From Macrocybe gigantea (taxonomy: Eukaryota > Basidiomycota > Agaricomycetes > Agaricales > Callistosporiaceae), in the NCBI GenBank assembly GCA_011319805.1, contig SJRY01000080.1, positions 62,001-126,000 on the forward strand: a stretch of 64,000 bases of DNA, written 5' to 3'. The notes below the pieces were generated by a model that ran no database searches, was not told the DNA's origin, and worked only from the letters and a program-made list of their open reading frames with translations. Each line of letters starts with the position of its first letter. The stretch's first letter is position 1. This document shows, piece by piece, positions 52,857 to 64,000 of this stretch. A program made the position numbers and the translations under genes.

Positions 52857-53707
52857 ATGGCGCAGAGGAAGTCTCAAACAAAACTAGCCAGCGATGAAGA
52901 TCACTTGAAAACGGCCGCCAGCTATCGAATGACCGACGTGCTTCACCAGTATCAGGACACCGATGGTCATTTCTCGCTTGTCAGGTATGTCGTACTATTG
53001 TGAATCATTGCGTTCTCGCGGCTCACCGACTCGCAGAAATTTCCGCCTCGCTGATCTTGTAACAATCATGAATGGCGTCTGTGGATGCTTCTCAATCTTT
53101 TCTTCAGCCCATTACCTTCTGACGAATGACGTTGACTACTTGTGGTCCGCATTGGCATTGCCCCTCGCTGGGCTCATGTTTGACTTCCTCGACGGAAAAG
53201 TGGCTCGATGGAGGAAGTCAAGCAGCATGTTGGGACAAGAGCTTGACAGTCTTGCTGATTTGGTCAGTCGACATTTGTGTGGGTTCGCACATGATTGATT
53301 GGTCGCTCACTTTTGCCTAGATTTCATTTGGTGTTGCACCATCACTGTTGGCCTTTGCCGCGGGATTGAGAACCTACCTTGATACTGTGTTCTTGACGGG
53401 TTTCGTCTGTTGCGGCTTGGCCCGCCTTGCTCGCTTTAACGCCACAGTAGCCATTATTCCAAAAGATGCTGCTGGGAAGGCAAAGTACTTTGAGGGCCTG
53501 CCAATACCCTCCTCCCTCGCCCTTGTCGCTGTCCTGTCGTATTGGGCCAAAAACGGCTGGATCGCTGGTCAAAAGGGTATCCCTCTTGGTACCATTACGT
53601 TATGGGGCGCAGAAGGGGGTCGAGGAGAGTTGCATCTAGTCAGTCTGATTTTTGGTGCTTGGGCCGCAGCTATGGTTAGCAAAACACTGCGTATCCCAAA
53701 GATCTAG
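52857..53707 (+). CDS. CHO1: CDP-diacylglycerol-serine O-phosphatidyltransferase (phosphatidylserine synthase)
   Basis: Three exons: 52857-52984, 53037-53262, 53321-53707; 246 residues. Makes phosphatidylserine from CDP-diacylglycerol and serine in the ER. The CDP-alcohol phosphotransferase motif D-G-x2-A-R-x8-G-x3-D-x3-D reads '[20 protein letters not shown]' followed by LAD. '[20 protein letters not shown]' is the family's first conserved helix, and '[18 protein letters not shown]' and '[12 protein letters not shown]' are serine-synthase specific. Several membrane helices follow. The short hydrophilic N-terminus is regulatory in yeast. PIS1, which uses the same lipid donor, lies about 5 kb downstream. 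Confidence 0.94.
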
Positions 53708-53821
53708 GACATTTTAGCGGTAGGTTGGTAGAGATACCCCCAGACTAGTTCTCCAGTACGCGTATCGTAATCGGCAGTGTAATGCAATCACGTGTCACAT
53801 CCACTCATTCCAGACGCGTCC

Positions 53822-55018
53822 ATGGTCTCCAAAGATGACATTCAGCGCCTCTTCCTTCAAGCCGTTCTCTCGCGTGGAACTGTATCAGAAAAGCTCGCCA
53901 AGACTACCTGGGCTAGGTCCATTCACGCAGTTCAGGGTGAATTACTCTCGCCTTCACGCGTGTAGCGTCGCGTCAGTTTGACTCTTTTTACAAGCCGTCG
54001 ATGAAAGTTTAGACCTGCCCGATCCCAACGTTCCAGCAAACTGGGAAGCGTTTGTTGCGAAGATTAATAGGTCAATAGATCCCTTGGACCTTGAGTTCAG
54101 GACGCAGCATGACGAATTCACGGGACAGGAGATGTATGCGTTAGTATGTTGTACCGCGCTAATCATATATAAACCTGGATCTTAAGCTTTATATCACAGG
54201 TCAATAGAAGAGGAGATGATGTTGCTCAATTGGCCACCGATTACTCGCCGGCAGAGATTGCATACTTCAAGGCCATAGTAAGCATATGCTTCTTCTCGAG
54301 CTCAGTGCCATAATGTAAACATCGTCAGGTGGAACAAATCATGTCAGCACCCAAGGAATCGTATTCTGTATCGTCGCTTGTTGCGCTGCGAGAAGTGGCT
54401 TCTATCAAACCCAAGTCCAATATGACGAAAACCCAAGCCGAAACGGTCCTGGGTAGCTTCGTGGCCAAAGGTTGGCTCCATAAAAGCAAGTATGTAAATC
54501 CCTCCGCTCTGCTTCTGGGACAGAGTTTACGATGAAACGCACAGGCGTGGTCGATTCTCACTTGCAACCAGATCCTTGCTCGAACTTCAGCCGTATCTCA
54601 AGTCCACATATCCGGATGAGATTATCGAATGCACGATATGCATGGAAGTACGCACATGACCTGCAACGTTGAGAGTTGGTGTCTTCATTAAAGTGTCTAG
54701 ATGATAACTCGTGGCATCGCATGCTATACGACTAACTGCAAGACTAGGATGCATTTCCACTGTTTCACCGCATTTCGTCGGCGAAACGGCGCCTGCCCAT
54801 CATGTAGTGTCAAATGGCCGAATTCGAACGAGAGACCGTTGTTGGCTATTGGCGAAGGGGCTGTCAAGGACGGTGATGAAGGAAGACGACAGACCAGATC
54901 AAGGAATGCCGATGTCGAAAGTGATGAAGGTTCTAAGGAAAGTATGTCTAATGATGAGGTGCAGCAGGTCCAACCTAGATCACAACCTAGTCGCAGAACC
55001 AAGGAGCGGCGTGGGTGA
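53822..55018 (+). CDS. NSE1: NSE1, RING-like subunit of the SMC5-SMC6 complex
   Basis: Six exons: 53822-53936, 53995-54143, 54200-54277, 54329-54489, 54545-54647, 54701-55018; 307 residues. N-terminal winged-helix pair ('FLQAVLSRGTVSE', 'MTKTQAETVLGSFVAKGWLH', 'GRFSLATRSLLELQPYLK') that binds NSE3, and a C-terminal NH-type RING: 'ECTICMEMITRGIAC', 'CKTRMHFHCFTAFRR', 'CPSC'. Forms the NSE1-NSE3-NSE4 subcomplex with ubiquitin-ligase activity in DNA repair. The last 70 residues are acidic and disordered. Start is the first ATG, shortly after a 115 bp gap from CHO1. Confidence 0.92.
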
Positions 55019-55091
55019 TTGATGGCTGATTGAGTTGATGTCCATTCTCTATGTTAGTGACAGAATTAACGACCGTTCGTACAATATGTCA

Positions 55092-58000
55092 TTATGCTCC
55101 ATTTTCACCGGCATCTAGTGATGAAGGGAGAACCTTTCCTGGTTCTACAACCTGTCCAGGACGGTTAATGAAGCCAAATTGGCCCTTGCCCCATACCTGG
55201 CGCCGCTTGTGATCTCTGCGACCTTCGCCAAACTCATCGTTCCATTTGCGCAGTTCAGCAAGGCTGCCGAGCGACTCAGATGACGACGGTGTGATTTCCT
55301 TCAGTGCTTTGGTGAAATTGCGAAGATGAAGAACTCGGGAGCGAACTTCAGGCAGGGGATTGTCATTCGCGGCTGAAACAGATGCCACGTCACGTATCGA
55401 ACGGGGTAGGGATTCCGAGGAAAGCGAAGGCGTGGCATCAGACACTTGCGACGTCGTTGGAGCAACTACCGGCAATTCGAATGCACTCTCTGAATGAAGC
55501 GGAATGGCCCATGGCAAGTGCACATTCTGTTTAACGGCGTCCAGAGCGGCGGACACGCACAAATCTGTTAATGTTCTCCATCAATGCCAGAATCCTGATT
55601 GAAATCCGATGATGCTCACGCTTGAGATCCGAGCCAGAAAATGTCTCGGTCTTCTTGGCAAGAATCTGAATATCGACGTCATCCGCCAACAATTCGTCTC
55701 GGAGGAGAATTTTAAGAATCTCTGTAATGTTGTTAGTACTCTAAAGCGATATTGCATCGTACGGAGCTCACCCCTCTCTCCTTCTCCCCAGGAAGGTCCA
55801 CCAACAAGCGACGAGGTAAGCGTCGCAATACTGCGTCATCCAGGTCGAATGGTCTGTTCGTAGCCCCGATAACTATGACACGATCATCTTTGGAAGTCTT
55901 CAGCCCGTCCATTTCCTGCATGAACTCGGTGATGACGCCTCTGTGCGCGAACGCACCGCCACTCTCACGAGCTGACATGCGGGCCCCGAACAAGGCATCA
56001 ATCTCGTCCAGAAAAACAACACAAGGGGATAGTCTCCTGGCAAGGGAGAAGACCGCTCTCACCAATTTCTCCCCTTCACCCACATACTGCACGCCAATCA
56101 GTGTACCGGTTAACAAGAAAAGAAAAATAGGGTTCACGAACCATGTCCATGACATCAGACGGGGAGATTGCAATCATACGGCACCCAGCTTCTTTGGCCA
56201 ACGCCCGCACCACCAACGTCTTGCCGGTGCCAGGGGGACCAAACAGCAGGCAGCCAGTCATGCCATGCTCTTTTAAAATGCCATGTTGGAAGGCTTGAGG
56301 ATGGAGGAGTGGAAGGGAAACGACTGTCCTGACAGAATCTATCGTATGCGCAGGTAGGTGCACTTGATTGAACGACGTGGGCATTGAAGCTGTGGCAAAA
56401 ATGAGGACGAGACAACTCAACAGGAAATCACGGTGCTTACCTGAATCCACGATGCAAGGCAGCAGACGTTGCTCGTGGGGTCTAGTTCACTTTCATTACG
56501 GACACGCTCCACCACTTCATCAATCTGTTGCTCTTCTCCCGCTTCTGGGGCTTCTTCCTCTGCGCCACGACCAGCTGAGCCAACCAGGGAAGACTCTTTG
56601 AGCCACGTCTTCCGTAAATCCTTGAATGACTTGTAAACAGCCCACGCCTTGTGCACTGCTGTCCACGACACCGTCGTAGGATCAAGAGTAGGTTTTCCGG
56701 GAATGTGCGGCTGATTGGCTCCAGCGGACATCGTATTGCCGATGGCACGATCCGCGATCCGGCGGACATTCGACCACTCCTCTACCCTGTTTCCCCAATC
56801 CTCCCACATGGACATTTTGTCACTATCGGCATCTTGATCAACATGTATGGAGATGGCACTTTCTCTTTCAAGAACGCCGCCCGCCGCTCCGATGCCCATC
56901 CTCATAGTGAGCTCATTGATCTCTCGCCTCCGAGCGATACGGACAGCCCGTTCTTCTGCAGACGATCGTACGCTGGGGACCAAGATGGACGTCCTGAAGA
57001 AGGAATCGTTTTCTAAGTCATTGGGTTCACCATATGGCGAGCTCGGTGGCGAGGAGCCAAAAACGGGCGAGAGAGCAGGCATGTTGTTCGGTCCACCGAT
57101 GACGATGATATCAGGCCTGGCGTCGCCCGATTCACCTTCTTTAGTGGACGACAGTTTCGGGATTTCATGATACAACGCGCTATCACCCCTCTCCCATTTC
57201 TTGAGTCGTTCTCTTAACCGCCTTTCCCTGGACTTCTCCGCTGCCTCATCTTCACCCCATTCGTCCTGCTACTTCTTCCGTCAGACACGCTTTGCGCCGA
57301 AGCGCGTCTTGACAAGGACAGGAAGTTGTTGGTGCCCGGTGCGTCGCGCGACGGGGATGGGGTGAGGGAAGGCGTGATTCCAAATATTATCGTCATTGGG
57401 TTGGTGACCGGGACGATGGTCTTGATATTGGGCCTCGACGCCTCTCTCGGACGGCGGATAGAAGAGGTGGGTACCAAGCAGCTGAAGTTGGTGCCAGCGT
57501 AGGGAAGTCGCGAATATATATCAAACGAGGACGTGGCGAAGGAGACTCTCCAGGTTTTATCTTTGAAGGGGAATTGACAAGCGTATCAAAGAACACCTTG
57601 AGTTTACTGGGAGGAGAGCTGCGGCGAGAGGGCGATGTAAGAATGGCGCGACCTTGCATTATGGGGGGCGTCATTACTGTCAAAGTCATTTGCTGAGGTC
57701 GCGAAAAGAACTGAGGTGGACCGTTCGTTTCTTCATCTTCCTCATCCAAAAGGACGGGCCGTGCGTTTGATGACGTAGGCGTCAGTGCTGAGGGAAAATG
57801 CAGCGGATTCCGAGGAAGGACAAGCGAATTCGCCGCTACCGAATGATCGTCAGGAACTTGAGTGTCAGCAAGCAGATATCTGTCACGCACCTGGTCCAAA
57901 CTGTCCCCATTCTCCGGCAGCTAGCTGAACTGCATCCAATACAAGGACCTCAGTTCCTGTTCGATGCGCCAATTCACGAACAGTTGCATCGATAACATAT

Positions 58001-58551
58001 TCACCACCTTCAATGGGACAATAAAGAGCCAAAGTAGGCTCTATTGGACGTCCCGACGGCGTTGAATAGGTTGCCCGATGCTGTGTCTGCGGATGGAGGG
58101 TAATCAAGAGCTTGTGAAGGGCGTCCTCCAGTACGTCAGATGGCGGCAGTACAGATTCATTCCGCACGTCAACATCCTCGAGGTCGGGGGACCAAAGTAT
58201 GTCAAGATCTTCTGGGAGTTGGACAGGTTCGGGATCCTTGCTTAGGAAGGCCGTCACTCTAGATTTTCGTTGCTTCGGCTTATCAGGATCCTCCGGAGGA
58301 GGCTCGGACGATGCATGAGGAGCATCTACTCCCTCTTGGATGGACTCGGCAGATGAATCTGGTGCGGAAGGTGATGGTGTAATAGTAGCAAGGCGACGGC
58401 GTTGTGTATGGGTGACGGAACGGAGTAAGGTATTGTTGACTGCGGTCAGACGAGCTTGAGAGTGTGCAGGAAAGGTATGGTAGGAAAGGGGTGATGCAGA
58501 AGTCCTGAGGAGGGCTGTAGAGCGAGCGAGGATAGCAGCTGAGGAGCGCAT
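55092..58551 (-). CDS. Mitochondrial AAA ATPase of the meiotic clade (MSP1/ATAD1-like core), with a probable frame break
   Basis: First exons 58551-57891 and from 57835; last exon ends 55092; borders between 57.42 and 57.24 kb are not resolved. Basic N-terminus ('[20 protein letters not shown]') typical of mitochondrial import. Long region with an '[20 protein letters not shown]' block, then a single AAA module: Walker A '[19 protein letters not shown]', Walker B '[15 protein letters not shown]', '[13 protein letters not shown]', sensor '[14 protein letters not shown]' and arginine fingers '[16 protein letters not shown]'. The core is most like Msp1/katanin-type ATPases, but it is much longer, so the extra N-terminal domain probably defines a separate fungal family. 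The frame between 'SRPSS' and '[12 protein letters not shown]' breaks at a GGG run (57410-57412). Confidence 0.8.
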
Positions 58552-58702
58552 CTGCAAGCTCGAAAGGAACAGAACGCCAAAGTGACAAAGCGACCTACAA
58601 GCTTACGTACTGACTGGTCACAACAACAACAAAAAAAATCCAACATACGAAAAGACAAAAAAGAAAAAAAAACATGGAAAATGAATAAGTAAGATGTTCT
58701 GT

Positions 58703-59667
58703 CTACCGCTCCTTTGTCTTCTTGTCCTTCCTAGCCATCGCTCGCTCCGCCAAGTCCACGCCAACTAATATTTTGGATGCCTTCCACAGCTGGACGACAT
58801 TGATAATGTTTTTCATGAGACAGATCGGGAAGCTGACCAGCGCCATCACTTGCGCGTATGTCAGCTCCGACAGCACCCACGGCAATCCAATAGGCGTCGT
58901 CATCCACTGCATCAGATATAGTGCTACAAAGAACAGCTCGTTGCCCGCGCACATGAAGAAAAGCGTCCGCTAAAATGGAAAGGCATCATCAGTGTGACCG
59001 AAAGCAAGCACCATATAAACGGCGAAAGCGCACCGAGTCGTTGTAGTACAGCCAAAGGATGCGGCTCACGTCGCTAGTGACCAGCTTGTGGCTCCTCGAT
59101 CCCGTCACAAGGGAACTGCGCACGGTCTTGCATAAGTCTTGAAGAAAGTCACAACAGGCGGACACACCTGTACATGTGCATGTAGTGGCTGCTAAAGTCA
59201 AGCGTGATGAGGAACTGGAACACGATGGCATAGGCAGGATAGGCCGAGGATAGATAACACAAGAGGCATGACGTGGTGCACCTGCAACAAGTCAGTATGG
59301 CCAGCGCAGCAGATGTAGCCCTGTGTAAAAACGTTACCGATCCGTAACCATGTCCAGTACGGCCCCGAACTTGGAAGTCTGGTTCAGCGCGCGCGCCGCT
59401 TGACCATCAACAGCGTCCAACAGGCATGAAATCACGTAGGCAATCGTGCAATACTTGGGATGGTAGCTCATAAAGTGCAGCGACATGCCTGCAAGGATGA
59501 CGCGTGTATATCCTGCGGTAACACCACTCATCTCGTCTCCAGAAACACGAATGAAAAAGGACAGGGCGTCACCCACCAATGAGATTGGGCACGAAGAGAA
59601 AGACATTCTCGGAGTAAGACTGTGCTGTGGCCAGGTCAACAGCCTCTTTCGCGTCGACGACTTCCAT
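58703..59667 (-). CDS. PIS1: CDP-diacylglycerol-inositol 3-phosphatidyltransferase (phosphatidylinositol synthase)
   Basis: Five exons on the minus strand: 59667-59577, 59512-59338, 59281-59168, 59115-59034, 58969-58703; 242 residues. Makes phosphatidylinositol from CDP-diacylglycerol and myo-inositol. The N-terminus ends 'ENVFLFVPNLIGYTRVIL'; the catalytic motif D-G-x2-A-R-x8-G-x3-D-x3-D is in 'DAVDGQAARALNQTSKFGAV' plus LDMVTD. Further marks: 'LDFSSHYMHMYSSLVTGSRS', 'ILWLYYND' and 'FFMCAGNELFFVALYL'. The C-terminus is a lysine-rich tail. I looked for a UAS-INO-type element in the 245 bp upstream and saw none. Confidence 0.94.
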
Positions 59668-59912
59668 AGAGTTCCTGCGGCGCCTTCTTTTGGCAGAAGC
59701 GTCAACCATTCTATGCGGGCTGTGGGTGGCGCTTTAATGGTTGGCTTGACTGGTCGACAGCTTTCAGTTTGGAGACTCGGACCACTCCGCGAACAGGCGA
59801 TGACACGAGCGTGATGTGTCATCCTCTGCGCGCTACCGAGGGGCATTTTAATGAGATTATAATGATATACAGTAAATAATGTAGATAGAGATTAAATTAA
59901 AGGGAGTATCCA

Positions 59913-61230
59913 TCAACGTCGTCCGAAAACCACTCCTAGCACGATCGCAAGAACTGCAGCTATAATGAGGAAAACGAAAAAACATATCCACCGCCCCTTT
60001 CTGTAGTTGCGTGCTGTATCTGGATGTGAACGACCAAACTCAACGTCTGCGGAAAAAGAAACTTACCGTGGATGACAGCCTTCCTCGTATGCTTGACACT
60101 GACGGTCCCCAACTTTCAGATATGTGAATCTCGAGCGCAGCAGCGACACTCACGCCTTTTCGGTGTCCCCTTCGACATCCTTCGCCGTACTCTCAATGTT
60201 CTCGATGATAGCATCTTGTTGCTCTACAATTAATGCGACCTGGAATGCACGTTTGGGTAAGCGACTCCAGGAGGAGGAACGCAATGAAGATTACATCGTT
60301 CATCATCTGCGCAAGTTCCATGAGCGTCTCCTCCATCTTTCGGATCTCCTGTTGCCTCGTCTGAACTTCCCTATATGCCAATCGGGATTCCCCATATCGA
60401 GATGATGCAGAGAGCTGAGCGACAGATCAGAAGGTGTGCGACGCCATTCACCCTGACGTTGACCTACAGCTTGGGCAAAAATCTGGCTTCCTCCTCCTTC
60501 GACCACCTCCGCTATCTCACCGTCCGTCGCGTCAGGTTTGACTGCGTCACAGGATTGAGCAAAGCCGACAGAGAAGCATGAGCCGCGGCAGACACATACC
60601 TATTTTCAGCTGCCGTTCCACGCGCTGCCTCGACTTTGCACGATACTCGTGTTCGACTCGTTGATATCTCTGAAGCGCTTCGAGGAATTTGGACTTGACA
60701 AAGGCGATCTGCAAAGACGGTGAGACTGACAAGTTTCGTATAAATGTACCAGACAAAGGCAGCACCCTATTACGACGCATCTGGGCGTCCGTGGACGCCG
60801 GCTGAACCTCAAGCGCCCTGATGCGCTCTTTAATGTCGTTGCTCAACGCTCTCGTATCGGCCGCGAGTTGGTCAAGCTGAGCAGTGTCCTGCTGTTTGCC
60901 TTCGTCTATGACGCTCATAATCCGAGCATGAAGCGTCGAAATGTTAGACACGTTCAAGTTGATCTGCTCAATGCCATCTTGAATAGAAGAAACCTTCAAA
61001 GTGGAGATGAATGCATCAGCGAAGGAAGATATACGAGATGAAGGATGTACTTCTGCCAAGAAAGCGGACGATTCAGCGGCTGAACTAACTCCGTTCGGCA
61101 AGGGTTGAGAATTCAAAACAGACATTTCGTGGGCTTGGGCAGCTCGTTGAGCCTGAGCAGATGGAAGTGTCAGCTATTTGAAGGCCAGACAGAATAGGGA
61201 CTCACTCTGGAGGCCGCAAGTCGATCCATG
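59913..61230 (-). CDS. SSO1: Plasma-membrane syntaxin (SSO1 type t-SNARE)
   Basis: Eight exons on the minus strand: 61230-61207, 61152-60766, 60708-60600, 60541-60468, 60414-60295, 60239-60154, 60098-60067, 60019-59913; 312 residues. Habc domain with 'INLNVSNISTLHARIMSVID' and 'FVKSKFLEALQRYQRVEHEY'; the SNARE helix runs 'REVQTRQQEIRKMEETLMEL' through 'VALIVEQQDAIIENIE' with its central glutamine layer; a C-terminal anchor 'WICFFVFLIIAAVLAIVLGV' ends 'VFGRR'. Acts in exocytic fusion with Sec9 and Snc. The N-terminal 'MDRLAASRAQRAA' is typical for fungal members and fixes the start in the 24 nt first exon. Confidence 0.93.
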
Positions 61231-61312
61231 GCTCGGACGCACTAGGGGTTCAGCGACTGGGAAAAAAATGGAGGGTCCCGCAGTCATAGTGTAATGCGTT
61301 TCGCACATAGTT

Positions 61313-61338
61313 TTATCTAATCTTATCTAATCTTATCT
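61313..61338 (-). promoter_or_regulatory. Three GATA-factor sites at exact 10 bp spacing (SSO1/ASN1 gap)
   Basis: Three TTATCT units (AGATAA on the minus strand) start at 61313, 61323 and 61333 in a tandem TTATCTAATC repeat, one DNA turn apart, so they face the same side of the helix. They lie about 70-95 bp upstream of the asparagine synthetase ATG. Fungal nitrogen GATA factors (AreA/NIT2/Gat1) bind HGATAR, so nitrogen control of ASN1 is a reasonable inference. Confidence 0.55.
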
Positions 61339-61407
61339 CTCTATGATAGGGGCCGAGCGGAAAAAAAATCTTCGAGTATTGACTCGTTCTCTCGCAAACA
61401 AGTTGAC

Positions 61408-63752
61408 ATGTGTGGTATACTCGCCGTCCATGGCTTGGACAAACCATCCAACGACAGGGCCCATTTTATTGCATTGTCTAAAAGACTTCGCCATCGTGGG
61501 CCCGATTGGTCCGGTTGCTATGTTGGCCGCGAAGGCATTCTCGTCCATGAGCGACTCGCGATCGTCGGCGTGGGTGAGTCATGATCTCAATCGTTTTGAC
61601 CTTCAGCTCATTCATTGTCTTCCAGACACCGGTGCCCAACCATTGATCAGCCAAGATGGAAAGATTATCCTTGCTGTCAACGGTGAGATCTACAACCACG
61701 TTGCTCTCCGTGCAACTGTCGGACCCGATGTCAAGTTCAAGACGCATTCCGACTGCGAGGTCATCATCCCGCTCGTGCGTCCCTTTCGTTTCTTATAGAG
61801 CCAGCTGTGAAAACCAAGTTTTCGCCGACCAATGCAGTATCAAACTTTTGACAAGCAACTATGCAACCAGCTGGACGGAATGTTCTCTTTTGTTCTCCTT
61901 GACGAATCGGTCACGCCGTCGAGAATAATTGCTGCAAGAGACCCGATCGGTATCACCACCTTGTATCAAGGATGGAGCTCGAAACGTCCTGGAGCTGTCT
62001 ATTTTGCGTCCGAGCTAAAAGCATTGGTCGACGATTGCGACAAAATCATCTCCTTCCCTCCCGGTCATGTATACGACAGCCGCGACCAGTCGACCACCCG
62101 TTATTATCAGCCATCGTGGTGGGACGGCGACGATGAGACCCTCCAAGACAATATACCCACGAAACCGGCAGACCTCACACGACTTCGCGAAACTCTCGAA
62201 GATGCGGTCCGCAAACGTCTCATGTCCGAAGTACCATATGGCGTCCTTTTAAGCGGCGGGCTGGACAGCAGCTTGATCGCGGCCATTGCCTCCCGGGAGA
62301 CGGAGAAAGTGGCGCAGGCCCAGTATGAACTCCGCCAGAAAAAATTACAAGAAGCAGCCAGCGGACCACCGACTCCTACGCCCCGTCTCGTCAACGAACA
62401 GGGTATGCGGATCTTCACCGGCTTGAATTTGAACTCACTTTCAGACTCCGTCGATAGCTACCCTCGTTGCCTGGCCGCAACTGCATTCGTTTTCGATCGG
62501 CCTTGAAAACTCCCCCGATCTCTTGGCGGCTCGGAAAGTCGCGCACTATCTGGGGACCGTGCACCATGAATATGTTTTCACTGTGCAAGAGGGTCTAGAT
62601 GCCATTCCAGACGTGATTTATCACCTTGAGACATACGACGTCACGACCGTGCGCGCCAGCACTCCAATGTACCTTTTGAGTCGCAAGATCAAAGCCATGG
62701 GAGTGAAAATGGTTCTTAGCGGCGAAGGAAGCGACGAAATATTTGGAGGTCATCACACTATACAAGGATGTTGACAATAACCTGACGATATTCTCTGTCC
62801 AGGCTACCTATACTTTCACGCCGCGCCAGACAGTAGATCGTTCCACCAGGAATCTGTGCGTCGTGTCAAGAACCTGCATACGTCCGATTGCTTGCGTGCT
62901 AACAAGCGAGTGTTTTCTTTGCCTATCTTTGCATCATGCTCAACCCTCACACAATAGGTCTACAATGGCATGGGGCCTGGAGGCCCGCGTCCCGTTCCTC
63001 GACAAAGCGTTCCTCGACGTGGCGATGAACATCGACCCGAAGGAAAAAATGTTCAGCAAGGGGTTGACCCAGGAGGTTGATGAAGACGGGTGCCCAAGGA
63101 TGGAGAAGGTATGGGAATGTCCGCGAAATGACGCCAGCGATCGGCCTCACTTTGCTTTCCAGTATATTATCCGAAAAGCGTTTGATTGCTCGCCAGACGG
63201 CAAGGCTAGCTTCCATCACAGCCATGTTTCTGCCCATATAGACTGATTACTCTGCCTTCAGCCATACCTTCCGCGTTCCATATTATGGAGGCAGAAGGAG
63301 CAGTTTTCGGACGGCGTTGGATATTCCTGGATTGACGGGTAGGATAGAATTCCAGCTACACGTTGGCAAGATCATTGAGCTCATGTCGCCAAAAGGATCA
63401 AGGATCACGCCAACGCGGTCGTATCTGACGAAGCTTTCTCCAAGCGCATCGAACGCTGGCCAGAAGACGCGCCTGATACCAAGGAAGCGTATTATATCCG
63501 AGAAATCTTCGACAGTGAGTCCGCGGCATTGATTGTGGCGTTGATCCCCCTCCTAATATCCTGCACTTCAGGTCTCTACCCTTCAGAAGCCGCTGCAAAG
63601 ACAGCCGTCCGGTGAGCCATAATTTGCTCAAGCTCCTTGCATATAATTTCTCATACTTTTTCAGATGGATACCTCGAGGCGACTGGGGTTGCTCGCCAGA
63701 TCCCAGCGGAAGGAGCGTCAGCATTCACAACGCGGCGTACAAGACGGATTAA
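61408..63752 (+). CDS. ASN1: Asparagine synthetase, glutamine-hydrolysing
   Basis: Eleven exons: 61408-61573, 61626-61774, 61838-62402, 62458-62748, 62803-62905, 62958-63108, 63163-63204, 63262-63338, 63396-63514, 63572-63611, 63665-63752; 596 residues. Starts MCGILAVHG, so the second residue is the nucleophile cysteine of the class II glutaminase; 'RGPDWSG' and '[18 protein letters not shown]' follow. The synthetase half has the ATP pyrophosphatase loop '[17 protein letters not shown]', '[15 protein letters not shown]', '[20 protein letters not shown]' and '[15 protein letters not shown]'. Converts aspartate to asparagine with glutamine and ATP. Introns at 62906 and 63205 use GC donors. Confidence 0.95.
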
Positions 63753-64000
63753 ATGGATGTTGCTAGCACTGTACAGAGTGTTCCGGTCATGCTGGGTAAC
63801 CAGTTAGACATATTTAGGGAAGGACGGAAATACTGGTGCATCAATAAGAATGGTTTTGTATAACCTTTGTTCATAAAGGAAAGTAAGCATGCGGCGAACG
63901 GTTGGCGTGCCAGAATGAGAGGTAACGAAGAGCGAAAATGGGAAGAGGAAAAGGAAGGATGGCAGTTGCGTGAAGAACGAGATAGACAGCAAGGGGTAAT
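63753..64000. other. Downstream of asparagine synthetase to window edge
   Basis: Nothing coding that I can support. Probably the ASN1 3' region and the beginning of the next intergenic space; no clear polyadenylation signal or repeat was seen. Confidence 0.35.

Overview
The window is nuclear DNA from a filamentous basidiomycete, most likely a mushroom-forming Agaricomycete. Genes are packed on both strands with gaps often of 100-250 bp. Most are cut by many short (about 45-70 nt) GT-AG introns, and the proteins are single-copy eukaryotic housekeeping genes of fungal type (SHR3, SEC66, CHO1-type phosphatidylserine synthase, SFI1, a Zn2Cys6 regulator). No rRNA, tRNA, CRISPR array, transposon or viral gene was recognised. 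Exon coordinates come from hand translation; each intron was accepted only when the splice sites, reading frame and family conservation agreed.

Layout. 1-6.2 kb (+): 3' end of RMD5/GID2, a TBC1D5-like Rab GAP, and succinate dehydrogenase flavoprotein. 6.3-9.2 kb (-): splicing factor SPF45 and a mitochondrial RsfS-type ribosome silencing factor. 9.4-10.1 kb (+): SHR3 permease chaperone. 10.3-14.2 kb: LETM1 (-) and ALKBH1-like dioxygenase (+) from a 100 bp shared promoter. 14.4-19.1 kb (+): ribosomal protein eS21, a GYP7-like Rab GAP, aprataxin. 19.1-28.8 kb: a Gfo/Idh/MocA oxidoreductase, a coiled-coil protein, a PIG-Y-like protein (+), SFI1, and a Zn2Cys6 factor. 29-35 kb (-): a tiny predicted gene, SSA-type HSP70 with a recognisable heat-shock promoter, and PP2A B56. 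35.3-39.9 kb: an unknown disordered protein (+), citrate synthase (-), SEC66 (+). 40-50.7 kb: USP7-type deubiquitinase (-) and a 1,656-residue disordered protein (+). 50.9-55 kb (+): DNA primase large subunit, CHO1, NSE1. 55-61.2 kb (-): a mitochondrial AAA ATPase, PIS1, SSO1 syntaxin. 61.4-63.8 kb (+): asparagine synthetase.

I found no novel multi-gene system; neighbours are functionally mixed, as is normal in such genomes. The observations most worth following up are: a perfect inositol/choline-response-type element in front of CHO1, with PIS1 only 5 kb away; three GATA-factor sites spaced exactly 10 bp apart in front of asparagine synthetase; nine introns that only work as GC-AG introns; a 9 nt microexon; and four or five conserved genes whose frame breaks by one base, mostly in short C/G runs, which looks like a consensus-sequence error rather than biology.
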